DNA of 64,000 nt from Isoetes taiwanensis (GCA_021234155.1 JAJEKV010000012.1:5585789-5649788), one strand, 5' to 3'; shown: positions 1 through 11,345, numbered from the stretch's first letter. The notes: generated by a model from the letters alone, not told the origin. Made by a program: numbers and translations.

Positions 1-400
1 CTTTCCCAGAGGGCTCGGCCTGCGTGGGGTCAACCGGTGGTTGGTGTGTTTGGGCCTTCCCAGGATGGGTTGCTGTGGTCTGAGGTAGCTCACCAACCAA
101 GTGTGGGTCCACACACGGGACTGTGTCTGTGGCCATGGCTTGGGGTATGACTTGGGCCATGGCAAGTCAAACAGGGTTTAGGTAGGCTATGGCAGGGGCT
201 TATCAGGTCTGGCAGGGCTAGGCAGGCTATGGCAGGGTTGTGGCCTGGCTAGGCAAGGCCAAGAGGCAGTTGGTTGGGCTATGGCAATGTCAGGTAGATG
301 TTGGAGCCTAGCTCAACATTAATTTGTATGCTCTGACTGCCCAAATTCGGGTTGGGAGCAAAGGGGCTGAAAGGGGGCAAAAAGGAAAGCGGCTAATAGA
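1..400. repeat. G-rich imperfect short repeats
   Basis: Motifs such as GGCTATGGCAGG, GGCAGGGCTAGGCA and TGGCCTGGCTAGGCA recur at irregular spacing. No open frame or recognisable protein is visible. The tract resembles the non-coding part of an LTR element, but no terminus can be placed because it runs off the window edge. Confidence 0.4.
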
Positions 401-509
401 CTCCTGGATATCTAGTGTGTACCGGCTGCCACCAAAACCCTAGCACACAGCCCGAAAAAGTGCAGATTTGAGCACTGAAACAAAGGCAAGCATGCAGGTA
501 TCATACACC

Positions 510-540
510 GTTGGAAAGCTCTCTGAACCAGCTTTCCAAC
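510..540. repeat. Perfect 11-bp inverted repeat
   Basis: GTTGGAAAGCT and AGCTTTCCAAC flank a 9-nt loop. The surrounding 401-1240 stretch is AT-rich and non-coding, with a T-run at about 761-786. I see nothing else in it. Confidence 0.6.
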
Positions 541-1259
541 AAGCCCAAGCTACCTTTTTCCAAAATAAGTTTTAAAAGTAGTTGAAAATGTGAAGAATGA
601 TGTACATAAAGATCTCATATATAGGTTGTATGGTTCTATTGAAAAAAAAAATACAAAAAAAAATTACTTATTTCTTACTAGTGTAAACTTTATACCTGTG
701 TTGCTACTATAGCATTATTGGAACTCTTTTATTTCGGTGTGTTATAGGAGATGTTGTTGCTTTTTTTTTTTTTTTTTTTTTTTTTTGGAAAAGAAATAAA
801 ATTTCAAAAAATATTGGCAAGTTCATGAATAACATATAAACCATCAAATATAGCATAAATCCCATAACACACTAAAACAAAAAGTTTCAATTTTTTTTTT
901 TCGATACAAAACGCACCCACGATAACATCGTCTCTTCAATATCTTCACAAAAGAAGACTGCATTACAATAACGTAGGTTAGAGGACATGACTAGAATGAT
1001 CACTTGGACAGAGAGCATGATTTGCTGTTGTGCAAATCATGTTTTAATCAGCTAGTACAGTGTTCAAATCCGCCAAAATTTGCTATTTTGACCCTAAAAA
1101 ATTAATACAAACTATTTTACCATCAAAATGATCAAATGCGATAAATCTGCCATTCAGTAGATCCAACATTTCTTTCTATCGCATTAACCACAATAAGTAC
1201 AATTCAATTTATATTACTTTGCCCTAATTTTCTATAGCCTCTGGCGTGCCTTTTTGCTA

Positions 1260-1405
1260 GTTTATCTTGAATCTATGTTTTTTCTATAATAACCCATTCA
1301 ATTGCTTTAGTGATATATGGTCTATAATTTCAGGAATTGTTATTTTTACATTCATATCAAATCCCCCTGGAACTCCCTGTTATTTTGCTACACATTCTAA
1401 ATGAG
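1260..1405 (+). repeat. Direct repeat, copy 1 (about 146 bp)
   Basis: This stretch, starting at TTTATCTTGAATCTATG, is repeated at 1687-1833 with scattered substitutions and small indels. The two copies bracket a tRNA-like sequence, as expected if a short element inserted into a duplicated segment or the duplication formed around it. No coding potential. Confidence 0.65.
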
Positions 1406-1599
1406 GTGCTCTTGGACTACCGCAGTCGTCGAATTCGTCGATCCTACAACCAGATCGTATGTTAGGGCCTCTGGGCGCCTCTCGTTTCGCTTATAGTCAT
1501 TTATGATTGGAGGTGCCTATGATTTTGAAATATGAAATACGATTTCGCCTAAGGCTTTGAGAGAATATCGAAACTCTATACGGCTTATAATATGAAATA

Positions 1600-1668
1600 C
1601 GGAGGATCGAACCTCTACCAAAATAAATCAATGTCCTAATAATACTACTTTAACCAATGTCCTCGGTA
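1600..1668 (-). other. tRNA-like sequence (SINE head or tRNA relic)
   Basis: On the minus strand an A-box-like TTGGTTAAAGTAG is followed by a good B-box, GAGGTTCGATCCTC, whose arms can pair as a short T-arm stem. The D-arm and anticodon-arm regions are too AT-rich to fold convincingly. I read it as a tRNA-derived SINE head or relic rather than a working tRNA gene. Confidence 0.4.
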
Positions 1669-1686
1669 AGCTAATGTGATTATTTT

Positions 1687-1833
1687 TTATCTTGAATTTA
1701 TGTTTTTTTATAATAACCCATTCAATTGCTTTAGGAATATATGGTCTATAGTTTCAGGAATTGTTATTTTTACATTTATCAAATCCCCCTAGAACCCCAT
1801 GTTATTTTGCTACATATTGCAAATGAGTGCATA
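1687..1833 (+). repeat. Direct repeat, copy 2
   Basis: Second copy of the 1260-1405 segment. It runs from the TTATCTTGAATTTATG start through TATTTTGCTACATATTGCAAATGAG. After it, the sequence to 2160 contains pieces related to the tail of the zinc-finger-like units (the CTACACTAAGTGCACTTGTGG type motif), here in opposite orientation. Confidence 0.6.
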
Positions 1834-2283
1834 CTGTCAAATTGGAGAAGAGAAAAGGCATGTGATGGGCGACAATCTACACTAAGTGCACTTGTGGAAG
1901 GTGTTGGCTCTGTATTCCAGGTTTTCATGCATGGGCATGCTAACCCATACGACGAGCGGATAGCCGTTAAGAATGATTAACCGCAGGACTAAAAAGCCAG
2001 AGTATGATTGTCAGAAAAGGAATATAGGGCACAGCTACGATAGTTCTTCCACACACATACGAAATAACCAGAAAGATGTAAGACAAGATAAGACAAGACT
2101 AGCACTTAATAAAGGCGGGTGCGATAAAGGAGCGGGAACAAGGAAGCTAACCCTAAAAAGCTACCAGACTATAAGCACGGATGAAAACGAGGACGGATTT
2201 TGCTTCAAGAGTTTGAGGGACCTTGTAGCAATTATGAACAACTCAAACATCCGGCTCTCCTTGCACAGGGCGCCAGCGATCTA

Positions 2284-2837
2284 TGGATAGAGGCAAGAAA
2301 ATCATGGAAACATAGCCAGGCGAGGAACCGACAGCAAGGAATTGGCCAAGGTCTGGGAACCCAGGAAATCTTACGGTCCCCTGGAATCCAGAACTTGAGG
2401 ATGCAGGTCCGCGGTGCATCTGCGAGCAAGATTGCTTATGCCTGGAGTGGGGGCTCTCGTAGTGCATAAATTGTGGTAGGGTCCAGTGTTTATTTTGTGA
2501 TAGGATCCATCATGCCCATGCAATGAAAGATACAGAGTATAGCCTTCGTTTACTGGAGGTCATAGGAGTTATGGACGATAAAAATGACACAGTCAATATG
2601 CAGGACAAGGAGAGAGTGATGCAGTGCTTCAATTGGTTGCAGATGAACGCTACAATTCAAAAATCAGTGTGTTATCAACATGAACTGCTGGTCGGAGACC
2701 TTGGGAAGATTTGTGTCTTTTGCTGTGAAAAAAAAAATCGACGGAATACATATGCAAAGCTTTTATGGCAAGAAACGTCGAGAAGAAAAAGAAGATTGGA
2801 GAAACATCGGCAGGTAAGAAGGTGGGCAAGTGAGTAA
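2284..2837 (+). pseudogene. Zinc-finger-like gene, tandem copy A (broken)
   Basis: The frame opening MDRGKKIMET is stopped at once by TAG and again at about 2461 (GGGGCTCTCGTAG). Past the stops it reads CINCGRVQCLFCDRIHH, a C-x2-C-x4-C-x2-C-x3-H pattern with the spacing of the PLATZ/B-box zinc-binding core. This is followed by YSLRLLEVIGV, a later GKICVFCCEK cysteine cluster and a basic tail (RRKRRLEKHRQ) ending at a TAA. Copies B and C follow downstream. The 3' half is the best preserved of the three, while the 5' half carries nonsense changes. PLATZ membership rests on cysteine spacing only. It could be another plant zinc finger. Confidence 0.5.
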
Positions 2838-3685
2838 TGAAGAATGCCCATGCATGAAAACCTGGAATACAGAGCCAGCACCTTCCACAAGTGCACCCAG
2901 TGTAGATTATCGCCCATCACATGCCTCTTCTCTTAACGATATATTTAGCAAAATTTGGACTTATTCAAATCTAATAGATATGCTTCAAGGATGCCATGAA
3001 AGATTATATGTATTTTTAACTTTATTGATTTTAATAATTTGTTCGATTTATCTCTACATCAAAAGTATGACGGAAACTAAAGTATAAGATTGCTTTATAA
3101 ACCAATATTCACTTTAATCTATATAAAATTAAATTCTCATCTAAGATAAACTCTGTATGATTAAAATACTATTTTTGTAACATATTTTAAGAAGATAATT
3201 TTAGATTGAAATTGAATATTATTTTTGTCTTAATAATAACCATTGAATAGTTTATTATTAATGAAATAAAATATATTGAAAACTAATCAACAATATACTC
3301 AACTTAAAACTTTTCTTAAAGTTTTTTTAGAAGTATAGACATCTGTAAATTGTGAAGTTCTTATAATAGTTTTAAGTCAACTGCTTATCAAACTATCAGA
3401 TTTTATTTAGAAATTATCATGATTGCCAGATTTTAAATTTGTTAAATCACTGGAAATTGAAATTTCATATTCTTGAAATGTCTAACTCTAAATAGACTCA
3501 AGTGAAATTTAGTTTGGAAAGCAAAAATATTCTTTGATAACCATTATAAATTTGTAATTAAAATCTATAAATATGATAACAATCAAGAAAATAATACATA
3601 TATATTCTTTAATGGCATCCTTGAAGTGTTATCTATCAAATCTGAATAAGTCTAAGTTTTGTTGAATATGTAATCAACTTAGAAG
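2838..3685 (+). repeat. AT-rich spacer of the tandem unit
   Basis: This strongly AT-rich stretch recurs with few changes at about 4780-5540 and 7604-8263, so it belongs to the same tandemly duplicated unit as the flanking gene pieces. It starts with the ATTATATGTATTTTTAAC motif shared by all copies. No open frame of interest. Confidence 0.6.
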
Positions 3686-3935
3686 AAGTAAGGTTGGTCG
3701 GCCTTAAGGATAAGTTGGAGCATCCGACTACAAATCCTGGTGATACTTTGTGCAATGTCGTGTTCCTCCTTTCTTGTTGCAGCACCTAGCAGACATGTCG
3801 ATGGACTTGCACTCCTTTCTCTTTCCTAATTACATGAAGCGAGGATTTCGAATTAAAGAGGAATGTGATATGCGAAGATTGATATTCATGATCTGTTTAG
3901 GGAGGTGAAGAATCAGCAAAGTTTCAGGTGAGAGT
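3686..3935 (+). pseudogene. Exon of unrecognised gene, copy 1
   Basis: The piece reads GLKDKLEHPTTNPGDTL, then after an AG (TTGTTGCAG) continues as HLADMSMDLHSF, PNYMKRGF and DMRRLIFMI, where the frame breaks against the fuller copy at 10142-10290. It ends at a GTGAGAG donor-like site. The same sequence occurs five times in the first 11.4 kb, and the longest coding context is at 9.0-10.3 kb. Function unknown. Confidence 0.5.
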
Positions 3936-4206
3936 TTTTTCTTTCTATTTGCATGGGCCTCTAAATATTATTATCGAACACCATTCTATTTATCTTATAG
4001 TACAAGGCTAGTTATTAGGAATGTCTTTAGACTAATGACCTAACTAACATTTAGCTTACCATGTTTACATTAATGGTGATACTTGTCAAACATTGACACT
4101 TATCTCGTTTGTACATACGGATTCTGCTTCAAGAGTTTGAAGGACCTTGCAGCAATTCTCCACAGCTCAAACATCCGGCTCTCCTTGCACAGGGCGCCAG
4201 AGATCT

Positions 4207-4745
4207 ATGGATAGAAGCAAGAAAATCATGGAAACACAGTCAGGCGAGGAACTGACAGCAAGGAAGCGGCCAAGGTCTGGGAACCCGGGAAATCTTACGG
4301 TTTCCTGGAATCCAAAACTTGAGGATGCAGGTCCGTGGTGTATCTGCGAGCAAGATTGCTTATGCCTGGAGAGGGGGCTCTCGTCGTGCATAAATTGTGG
4401 TAGGGTTCAGTGTTTATTTTGTGATAGGATCCATCATGCCCAGGCAATGAAAGATGCAGGGTATAGCCTTCGTTTACTGGAGGTCATAGGAGTTATGGCC
4501 GATAAAAATGACACAGTCAGTATGCAGGACAAGGAGAGAGTGATGCAGTGCTTCAATTGGTTGTAGATGAATGCTAAAAATCGATCGTTATCAACATGAA
4601 CTGGCTGGTCGAGACCTTGGGAAGATTTGTGTCTTTTGTCATGAAAAAAATTGCAATACATATGCAAAGCTTTTATGGCAAGAAACGTCGAGAATGCAGA
4701 TTGGAGAAACATCTCATCCTTAGGTTAGAAGGTGGGCAAGTGAGT
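4207..4745 (+). pseudogene. Zinc-finger-like gene, tandem copy B (broken)
   Basis: Here the 5' half is the intact one. An open frame from an ATG reads MDRSKKIMETQSGEEL, then WCICEQDCLCLERGLSSC and CINCGRVQCLFCDRIHH, to YSLRLLEVIGV, and stops at QCFNWL followed by TAG (4564-4566). In copy A that position is a glutamine codon. Downstream the sequence is still recognisable but has lost several bases, including much of the GKICVFCC segment. The frame is also open upstream of this ATG to about 4147. No functional product is likely from this copy alone. Confidence 0.5.
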
Positions 4746-5540
4746 AATTCTTGCCCATGCATGAAAACTTCGGATACTTCTCACCCGGTGTAGATTATCT
4801 CCCATCACATGCCTCTTCTTTAACGTTATATTTAGTTCTATTTGGACTCTATTCAAATCTAATAGATATGCTTCAAGGATGCCATGAAAGATTATATGTA
4901 TTTTTAACATTGATTTTAATAATTTGTTGTTTCTCTACATCAAAAGTATGACTAAACTAAAAGTATTCTTTATAAACCAATATTCCCTTTAATCTATATA
5001 AAATTAAATTCTCCTCTAAGATAAACTCGGTTGATTAAAATACTATTTTTGTAACATATTTTAAGAAGATAATTTTAGATTGAAATTGAATATTATTTTT
5101 GTCTTAATAATAACCATTGAATAGTTTCTTATTAATGAAATAATATATATTGAAAACTAATCAACAATATACTCAACTTAAAACTTTTCTTAAAGTTTTT
5201 TTTAGAAGTATAGACATGGGGCAATTCTTGAAGTTCTTATAATAGTTTTAAGTCAACTGCTTATCAAACTATCGGGAAATTATCATGATTGCTTTTTAAA
5301 TTTGTTAAATCGTTGGAAATTGAAATTTCATATTCTTGAAATGTCTAACTCTAAATAGACTCAAGTGAAATTTAGTTTGAAAAGCAAAAATATTCTTTGA
5401 TAACCATTATAAATTTGTAATTAAAATCTATAAATATGATAACAATCAAGAAAATAATACATATATATTCTTTAATGGCATCCTTGAAGTGTTATCTATC
5501 AAATCTGGAATAAGTCTAAGTTTTGTTGAATATGTAATCA
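4746..5540 (+). repeat. Second copy of the AT-rich spacer
   Basis: Near-copy of 2838-3685 with small deletions and block substitutions, for example at about 5218 and 5275. Nothing coding. Confidence 0.55.
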
Positions 5541-5776
5541 ACTTAGAAGAAGTAAGGTTGGTCTTCCTTAAGGATAAGTTGGAGCATCCTTCTACAAATC
5601 CTCGGTGATACTTTGTGCAATGTCGGCGTTCCTCCTTTCTTGTTGTTTAGCGTTATGTCGATGGACTTGCACTCCTTTCTCTTTCCTAATTACATGAAGC
5701 GAGGATTTATTAAAAGGAATGTGATATCAAAGATTGATATTCATGATCCTGTTTAGGGAGGTGAAGAATCCCAAAG
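5541..5776 (+). pseudogene. Exon of unrecognised gene, copy 2 (eroded)
   Basis: Second copy of the 3686-3935 exon, with several short losses. The intron-end/exon-start motif TTGTTGCAGCACC has become TTGTTGTTTAGCG, and the FRIKEECDMRR stretch has lost bases. It cannot be translated in one frame. Confidence 0.45.
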
Positions 5777-6051
5777 TTTCGGTGAGAGTTTTTTTCTTTC
5801 TATTTGCATGGGCCTCTAAATATTATTATCGAACACCATTCTATTTATCTTATAGTACAAGGCTAGTTATTAGGAATGTTTTTAGACTAATGACCTAACT
5901 AACATTTAGGGATGTTTACATTAATGGTGATACTTGTCAAACATTGACACTTATCTCGCTTGTACATCTGGTTTTTTCCTCAAGAGTTTGAAGGACCTTT
6001 GGAAAATTCTCCACAAACAAACATTTAATCCTTGCACGATGCCAGAGATCT

Positions 6052-6560
6052 ATGGATAGAAGCAAGAAAATCATGGAAACACAAATTACACTAGGAAGCC
6101 AAACATCTATGATACCGGGAAATTTGTATTTTGGGGTCCAAAACTTGAGGATGATGCAGTCCGTGGTGTATCTTTGGATATTCCTTATGCCCGGAGAGAT
6201 TTTTCTCGTTTGTGGTAGGGTTCGCGTGTTTATTTTGCGATAGGATCCATCATGCCCCACAATGAAAGATACCATTGTAATTGGAGGTCATAGGAGTTAT
6301 GGCCGATGAAAAAAAGCCCCATCCATTCTTTACAAGGAGAGTGTCATGAAGTCGCAATTGGTTGTAGATGAATGCTAAAATCCAAAAATCGATGTGTTAT
6401 CAACATGAACTGCTGGTCGGAGAGCTTGGGAAGATTTGTATTTTTTGCTGTGAAAAACACCCGATGGAATACATATGCAAAGCTTTTATGGCAAGAAACG
6501 TCGAGAAGAAAAAGAAGATTGGAGAAACATCGGCAGGTAAGAAGGTGGGCAAGTGAGTAA
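6052..6560 (+). pseudogene. Zinc-finger-like gene, tandem copy C (mosaic)
   Basis: From 5970 to about 6360 the match to copies A and B is poor: the CINC..CLFC core is destroyed and bases are missing throughout. From 6368 to 6750 the match to copy A becomes close again, ending in the same GKIC/FCCEK cluster and RRKRRLEKHRQVRRWASE end. The abrupt change in identity inside one copy suggests gene conversion, recombination between units, or an assembly mosaic. Confidence 0.45.
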
Positions 6561-6749
6561 TGAAGAATGCCCATGCATGAAAACCTGGAATACAGAGCCA
6601 ACACCTTCTACAAGTGCACCCAATGTAGATTGTCGCCCATCACATGCCTCTTCTCTTAATGATATATTTAGCAAAATTTGGACTTATTCAAATCTAATAG
6701 ATATGCTTCAAGGATGCCATGAAAGATTATATGTATTTTTAACTTTATC

Positions 6750-7604
6750 GCTCAATCCTATAATCACTCAATCCTGGCCATTCAAAAAAAGCATATTCCC
6801 AAGCATATCCAAAACCCAATAACCACAACCGTCCACCACAAATTAAGATGGGGTCAAATCCCCATTTCCACGTCACCCAAAGGTTCAGGTCAATGTGTAA
6901 ATAATCTCAACCTCATACATGCATGCAAGAGTAATCAGCAACTCCAAAATCCTAGAAAGGAAAGGGTGTTTCTGCCTGCAAGAAAAGCAGATCACTATCT
7001 GCAGCCATAGCCAGAGGTAGAAGTAAATGAAATAATTTCTTAGGAAGAAGGATAAAATCTTGGGTCTTCATCGGAGGAAGGAGTTACAGAGGGCAAAGAG
7101 ATAAGGTGTTCAACGAGTCAAAATTAGAAGAGGCATTCAGGAGGTATTAAATAAAACGATCAGATGAGATCTACACTGCGCTAATGCATGCAGAGCGTGA
7201 AAAATGAGTTGGATGCCAGATTGGGCCGGAGAAATCCGGCAAAAAAATGCCAGTCCTGAGCAAAAGCTTCACGTATGGGATAAAGCCCCAAAGTCTGGGA
7301 GGCCAAGAAGGTCCGGCATGGACATGGTGGAGATGGATCGACGGATTTGGAGAACCGGCTGTGGAGAATCGCCAACAACAAAGAGCTCTGCTCCATCCGC
7401 TCCATGCGGACGCGCGGCCATCGCCAGCACTGCCCTTCCAAAAATTGCAACTTCCAGAAAAAACCCAATCAACCCCAATCCAACCATTGGAACAACAAAA
7501 CCTAATTACTGAGTCAGCAATATAACAAATTGACATACAAATACATCCACAAACCATCCAAAATCTTAAAGACCACCCCAAACAACATTTTGGAAACCTA
7601 ATTG
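6750..7604. mobile_element. About 855-bp insertion inside tandem unit C
   Basis: Compared with copy A, the run AACTTTAT/TGATTTTAATAATTTG is split here by unrelated, more GC-balanced sequence, starting with CGCTCAATCC and ending with GGAAACCTAAT. No clear terminal repeats or target duplication longer than 2 bp could be seen. Several overlapping open frames on both strands (7171-7623) look like chance frames in GC-rich DNA. Its nature is unknown. Confidence 0.5.
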
Positions 7605-8520
7605 ATTTTAATAATTTGTTCAATTTATCTTTACATCAAAAGTATGACGGAAACTAAAGTATAAAATTGCTTTCTAAACCAATATTCACTTTAATCTATG
7701 TAAAATTAAATTCTCATCTAAGATAAACTCTGTATGATCAAAATACTATTTTTTTAACATATTTTAAGAAGATAATTTTAGATTGAAATTGAATATGTTT
7801 ATGTCTTAATAATAACTATTGAATAGTTTATTGTTAATGAAATAAAATATATTGAAAACTAATCAACAATAAACTCAACTTAAAACTTTCTTAAAGTTTT
7901 TTTAAAAGTATAGACATCTGTAAATTGTGAAGTTCTTATAATAGTTTTAAGTCAATTGCTTATCAAACTATCAGATTTTATTTAGAAATTATCATGATTG
8001 CCAGATTTTAAATTTGTTAAATCACTGGAAATTGAAATTTCATATTCTTGAAATTTCATATTCTTGAAATGTCTAATTCTAAATAGACTCAAGTGAAATT
8101 TAGTTTGGAAAGCAATTTTATTCTTTGATAACCATTATAATTTTTGTAATTAAAATCTATAAATATGATGATAATCAAGAAAATAATACATATATATAAT
8201 GACATCCTTGAAGTGTTATCTATTAAATCTGAATAAGTCTAAGTTTTGTTGAATATGTCACCAACTTAGAAGAAGTAGGGTTTGTCGGCCTTAAGGATAA
8301 GTTGGAGCATCCGACTACAAATCCTGGTGATACTTTGTGCAATGTCTTGTTCCTCCTTTCTTGTTGCAGCACCTAGCAGATATATCGATGGACTTGCACT
8401 CCTTCCTCCTTCCTAATTACATGGAGCGAGGATTTTGAAGTAAAGATGAAGGTGATATACAAAGATTGATATTCATGATTTATCTGTTTAAGGAGGTGAA
8501 GAATCAGCAAAGTTTCAGGT
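7605..8520 (+). pseudogene. Tandem unit C resumed: spacer and third exon copy
   Basis: After the insertion the AT-rich spacer continues (7605-8263), then the exon of the unrecognised gene (8264-8520). Here the FRIKEE/FRSKDE segment has a TGA (GGATTTTGAAGT), so the exon is broken. It ends with the common GTGAGAGTTTTTTC donor-like end. Confidence 0.5.
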
Positions 8521-8718
8521 GAGAGTTTTTTCTTTCTATTTGCATGGGCTTATAAGTATTATTATCGAACACCATTCTATTTAATAAGATAACGCTTATA
8601 GTACAAGGCTAGTTATTAGGAATGTCTTTTGACTAATGACCTAACTAACTTTTAGCTTACCATGTTTACATTAATGGTGATACTTGTCAAACATTGACAC
8701 TTATCTCGTTTGTACATA

Positions 8719-8960
8719 ACTTCCCTTCAAACTGAAGTGTAAAAGAAGCTAATACAGCTTCTGAACTGCGTGATTCTTCTCTCTAGCTGAAGATATTTGG
8801 CGAGTCTAACTGGCTACTAATGGTTTCGTAAACAGGTCAGCAAGTTGATCCTCAGTCGAACAGTATGCCAACCCAAGTTCACCAGCAAGAGACCTATTAC
8901 AGTTATAAACGTGAGTAGAAGATCATTCATATAGCTGAAGAAACTAAAAACCCAAAGACT
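8719..8960 (-). mobile_element. Ty1/copia RNase H tail, copy 1
   Basis: On the minus strand the sequence reads ELGLAYCSTEDQLADLFTKP followed by a stop, the end of the copia RNase H domain. The rest of the element is absent. The same fragment recurs at 10489-10740, so it was duplicated together with the host tandem unit. Confidence 0.7.
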
Positions 8961-8984
8961 CTTAGATTGCCATATATTTAATGG

Positions 8985-10290
8985 CAATATTGGGAAAGCG
9001 GATCAGGATTTGGGTTTTCTCAATGTTCAAGACTTTGAAGCCTTCAAGAAGATAATCGACATATCTCTACATTATAATTGTTGTCTCTACTATTCTCTTC
9101 AGAAAATGGTGGTGGGAAGCTTATAGGCATTGAGTTACAACTTGCAGAAAAAGAGCGTTATTTGGACATCCTTGCATTGAGGTAAGAAAAAGTTCTTTTT
9201 TACTCTTTTTTTATTTCATTTTTTAAAGATGGCATTGAAAATTTGATCATGTTTCGTTGTGCAAGCTCTTATGTGCAAGCATAAGTTGTCTAGACTCTTG
9301 GATACCATATGAGAGTATGCTTCAAAGGATAGCGTCCTTGGCAGACAATGTCCACATGCAGGATGTCTTATTCTTTATGAGGAAAGGCCTCAACCTTGTC
9401 TTTTTTTTTTTTTTTTTCTTCGATGAGATAAAGGTTGTCATCCTAATCTTGGGAAAGACTACAACTTGGGTACAAAAACCTATATCTGCATATATACAAG
9501 GTATGCATTTTATAAAGAGAACAAATACCTTTTTGATGATGACAGTCGCAACTACTAATTATAATGTTGCAAATTTAAATTTTAACATCAAGTGGGAAGT
9601 CAAAGTTCAAGGTCGTGCCAATTTGGCCATTGACACCACATGCTACAGAAGAAGTAGTGGGTAATTTTGTGCAAAGACTTGCTAGAAGTCTTTGCGAGGA
9701 ACCCCCCGAGCTAAATGAATGCATAAGGCTATGCAGTAAAGTAATAGGTGGAATGCCTAGAATTTTAAGTTGGCTTGTCAGGGGAATGGTGACCTCTGAT
9801 GAACGGACATTCATAGAGCTCCGTGATCTACTAAAAGCATTCAAAGAGTTTAGAGAACACCAAAAGTTTAGGTGTATCCATGATAATATCCTGAAGTTGC
9901 TAAATTGGAAAATAGAGATGTGCAGACAAGGAAAGCCATTTAAGTGTTTGCTTTCTGCCTTGAGGACATGTTTGTTGGAGGAACAAGTTTGCAAGTCAAA
10001 TCCAGTCCATAGTGAACACGATATTACATGGGGCAACTTAGAAGAAGTAGGGTTAGTCGGCCTTAAGGATAAGTTGGAGCATCCGACTACAAATCTTGGT
10101 GATACTTTGTGCAATGTCATATTCCTCTGTTCTTATTGCAGCACCTAACAGACATGTCGATGGACTTGTACTCCTTCCTCCTTCCTAATTACATGGAGCG
10201 AGGATTTCGAAGTAAAGATGAAGATGATATGCGAAGATTGATATTCATGATTTATCTATTTAGGGAGTTGAAGAATCAGCAAAGTTTCAG
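8985..10290 (+). CDS. Unrecognised plant gene, partial exons
   Basis: Exon-like pieces in order are about 8990-9080 (QDFEAFKKIIDIS), about 9110-9181 (GIELQLAEKERYLDILALR, with AG before and GTAAGA after), and about 9590-10098 (open frame with PIWPLTPHATEEVVGNF, SLCEEPPELNECIRLCSKV and ERTFIELRDLLKAFKEF). The last is 10142-10290 (HLTDMSMDLYSF to FRELKNQQSF, ended by GTGAGAG). A T-rich run at about 9402-9418 lies in an intron. I do not recognise the family. It has a helical look, no signal peptide and no membrane span. This is the fullest version of the exon that occurs as four broken copies nearby, so it may be the parent, or itself a relic. No start or stop could be fixed. Confidence 0.4.
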
Positions 10291-10488
10291 GTGAGAGTTT
10301 TCTTTCTATTTGCATGGGCTTCTAAGTATTATTATCGAACACCATTCTATTTAATAAAATAACGCTTGTAGTACAAGGCTAGTTATTAGGAATGTCTTTA
10401 GACTAATGACCTAACTAACTTTTAGCTTACCATGTTTACATTAATGGTGATACTTGTCAAACATTGACACTTATCTCGTTTGTACATA

Positions 10489-10740
10489 ACTTTCCTTCAA
10501 ACTGAAGTGTAAAAGAAGCTAATAAAGCTTCTGAACTGCGTGATTCTTCCCTTTAGCTGAAGATATTTGGCAAGTCTAACTGGCTGCTAATGGTTTCGTA
10601 AACAGGCCAGCAAGTTGATCCTCAGTCTAACAGTATGCCAACCCAAGTTCACCAGCAAGAGAGCTATTACAATTATAAGCTTGAGTAGAAGATCATTCAT
10701 ATAGCTGAAGAAACTAAAAACCCAAAGACTCTTAGATTGC
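10489..10740 (-). mobile_element. Ty1/copia RNase H tail, copy 2
   Basis: Near-identical to 8719-8960, including the YCSTEDQLADL region in altered form. The two lie in the same relation to the neighbouring exon copies about 1.77 kb apart, which shows a direct duplication of a roughly 1.8-kb block that already contained the copia fragment. Confidence 0.6.
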
Positions 10741-10934
10741 CAATGTATAGTTTCTTACCAATCAGTTGGTAATGCCATGATAGGAGCTGTGTGCCATCTA
10801 TGATGTTATAAAAAATGCCTCTGTGCAGAGCCCTTATTTTTTCAGCTACTCTATTCTGAGCAAAGGAACATTAAGCTCTCTTATGATGCCATGACGGCTC
10901 TTTCCATGACGCTTTCTAAAGGGAAAAAAGCTTC

Positions 10935-11345
10935 GCTGTCTGCCTTGAGGACATGTTTGTTAGAGGAACAAGTTTGCAGATCAAATCCAGTCCATAGTGA
11001 ACACGATATTGCATGGGGCAACTTAGAAGAAGTAGGGTTAGTCGGCCTTAAGGATAAGTTGGAGCATCCGACTACAAATCCTGGTGATAACTTGTGTAAT
11101 GTCGTGTTCCTCCTTTCTTGTTGCAGCACCTAGCAAACATGTCGATGGACTTGTACTCCTTCCTCCTTCCTAATTACATGGAGCGAGGATTTTGAAGTAA
11201 AGAGGAAGGTGATATGCGAAGATTGATATTCATGATTTATCTGTTTAGGGAGGTGAAGAATCAGCAAAGTTTCAAGTGAGAATTTTTACTTTCTATTTGC
11301 ATGGGCTTCTAAGTATTATTATCGAACACCATTTTATTTAATAAG
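10935..11345 (+). pseudogene. Exon of unrecognised gene, copy 5 (truncated)
   Basis: This copy begins abruptly with LSALRTCLLEEQVCRSNP, continues through GLKDKLEHPTTNPGD and ends in the last exon, which carries a TGA where the gene copy at 10.2 kb reads FRSKDE. Left of 10935 the homology stops, and 10741-10934 contains sequence I cannot place. Confidence 0.5.

Noticed and set aside
7171-7623. 150-codon minus-strand frame with hydrophobic residues in the 855-bp insertion
   Set aside because: Several frames on both strands are open over the same GC-richer DNA and none resembles a protein family, so chance is the simpler reading.
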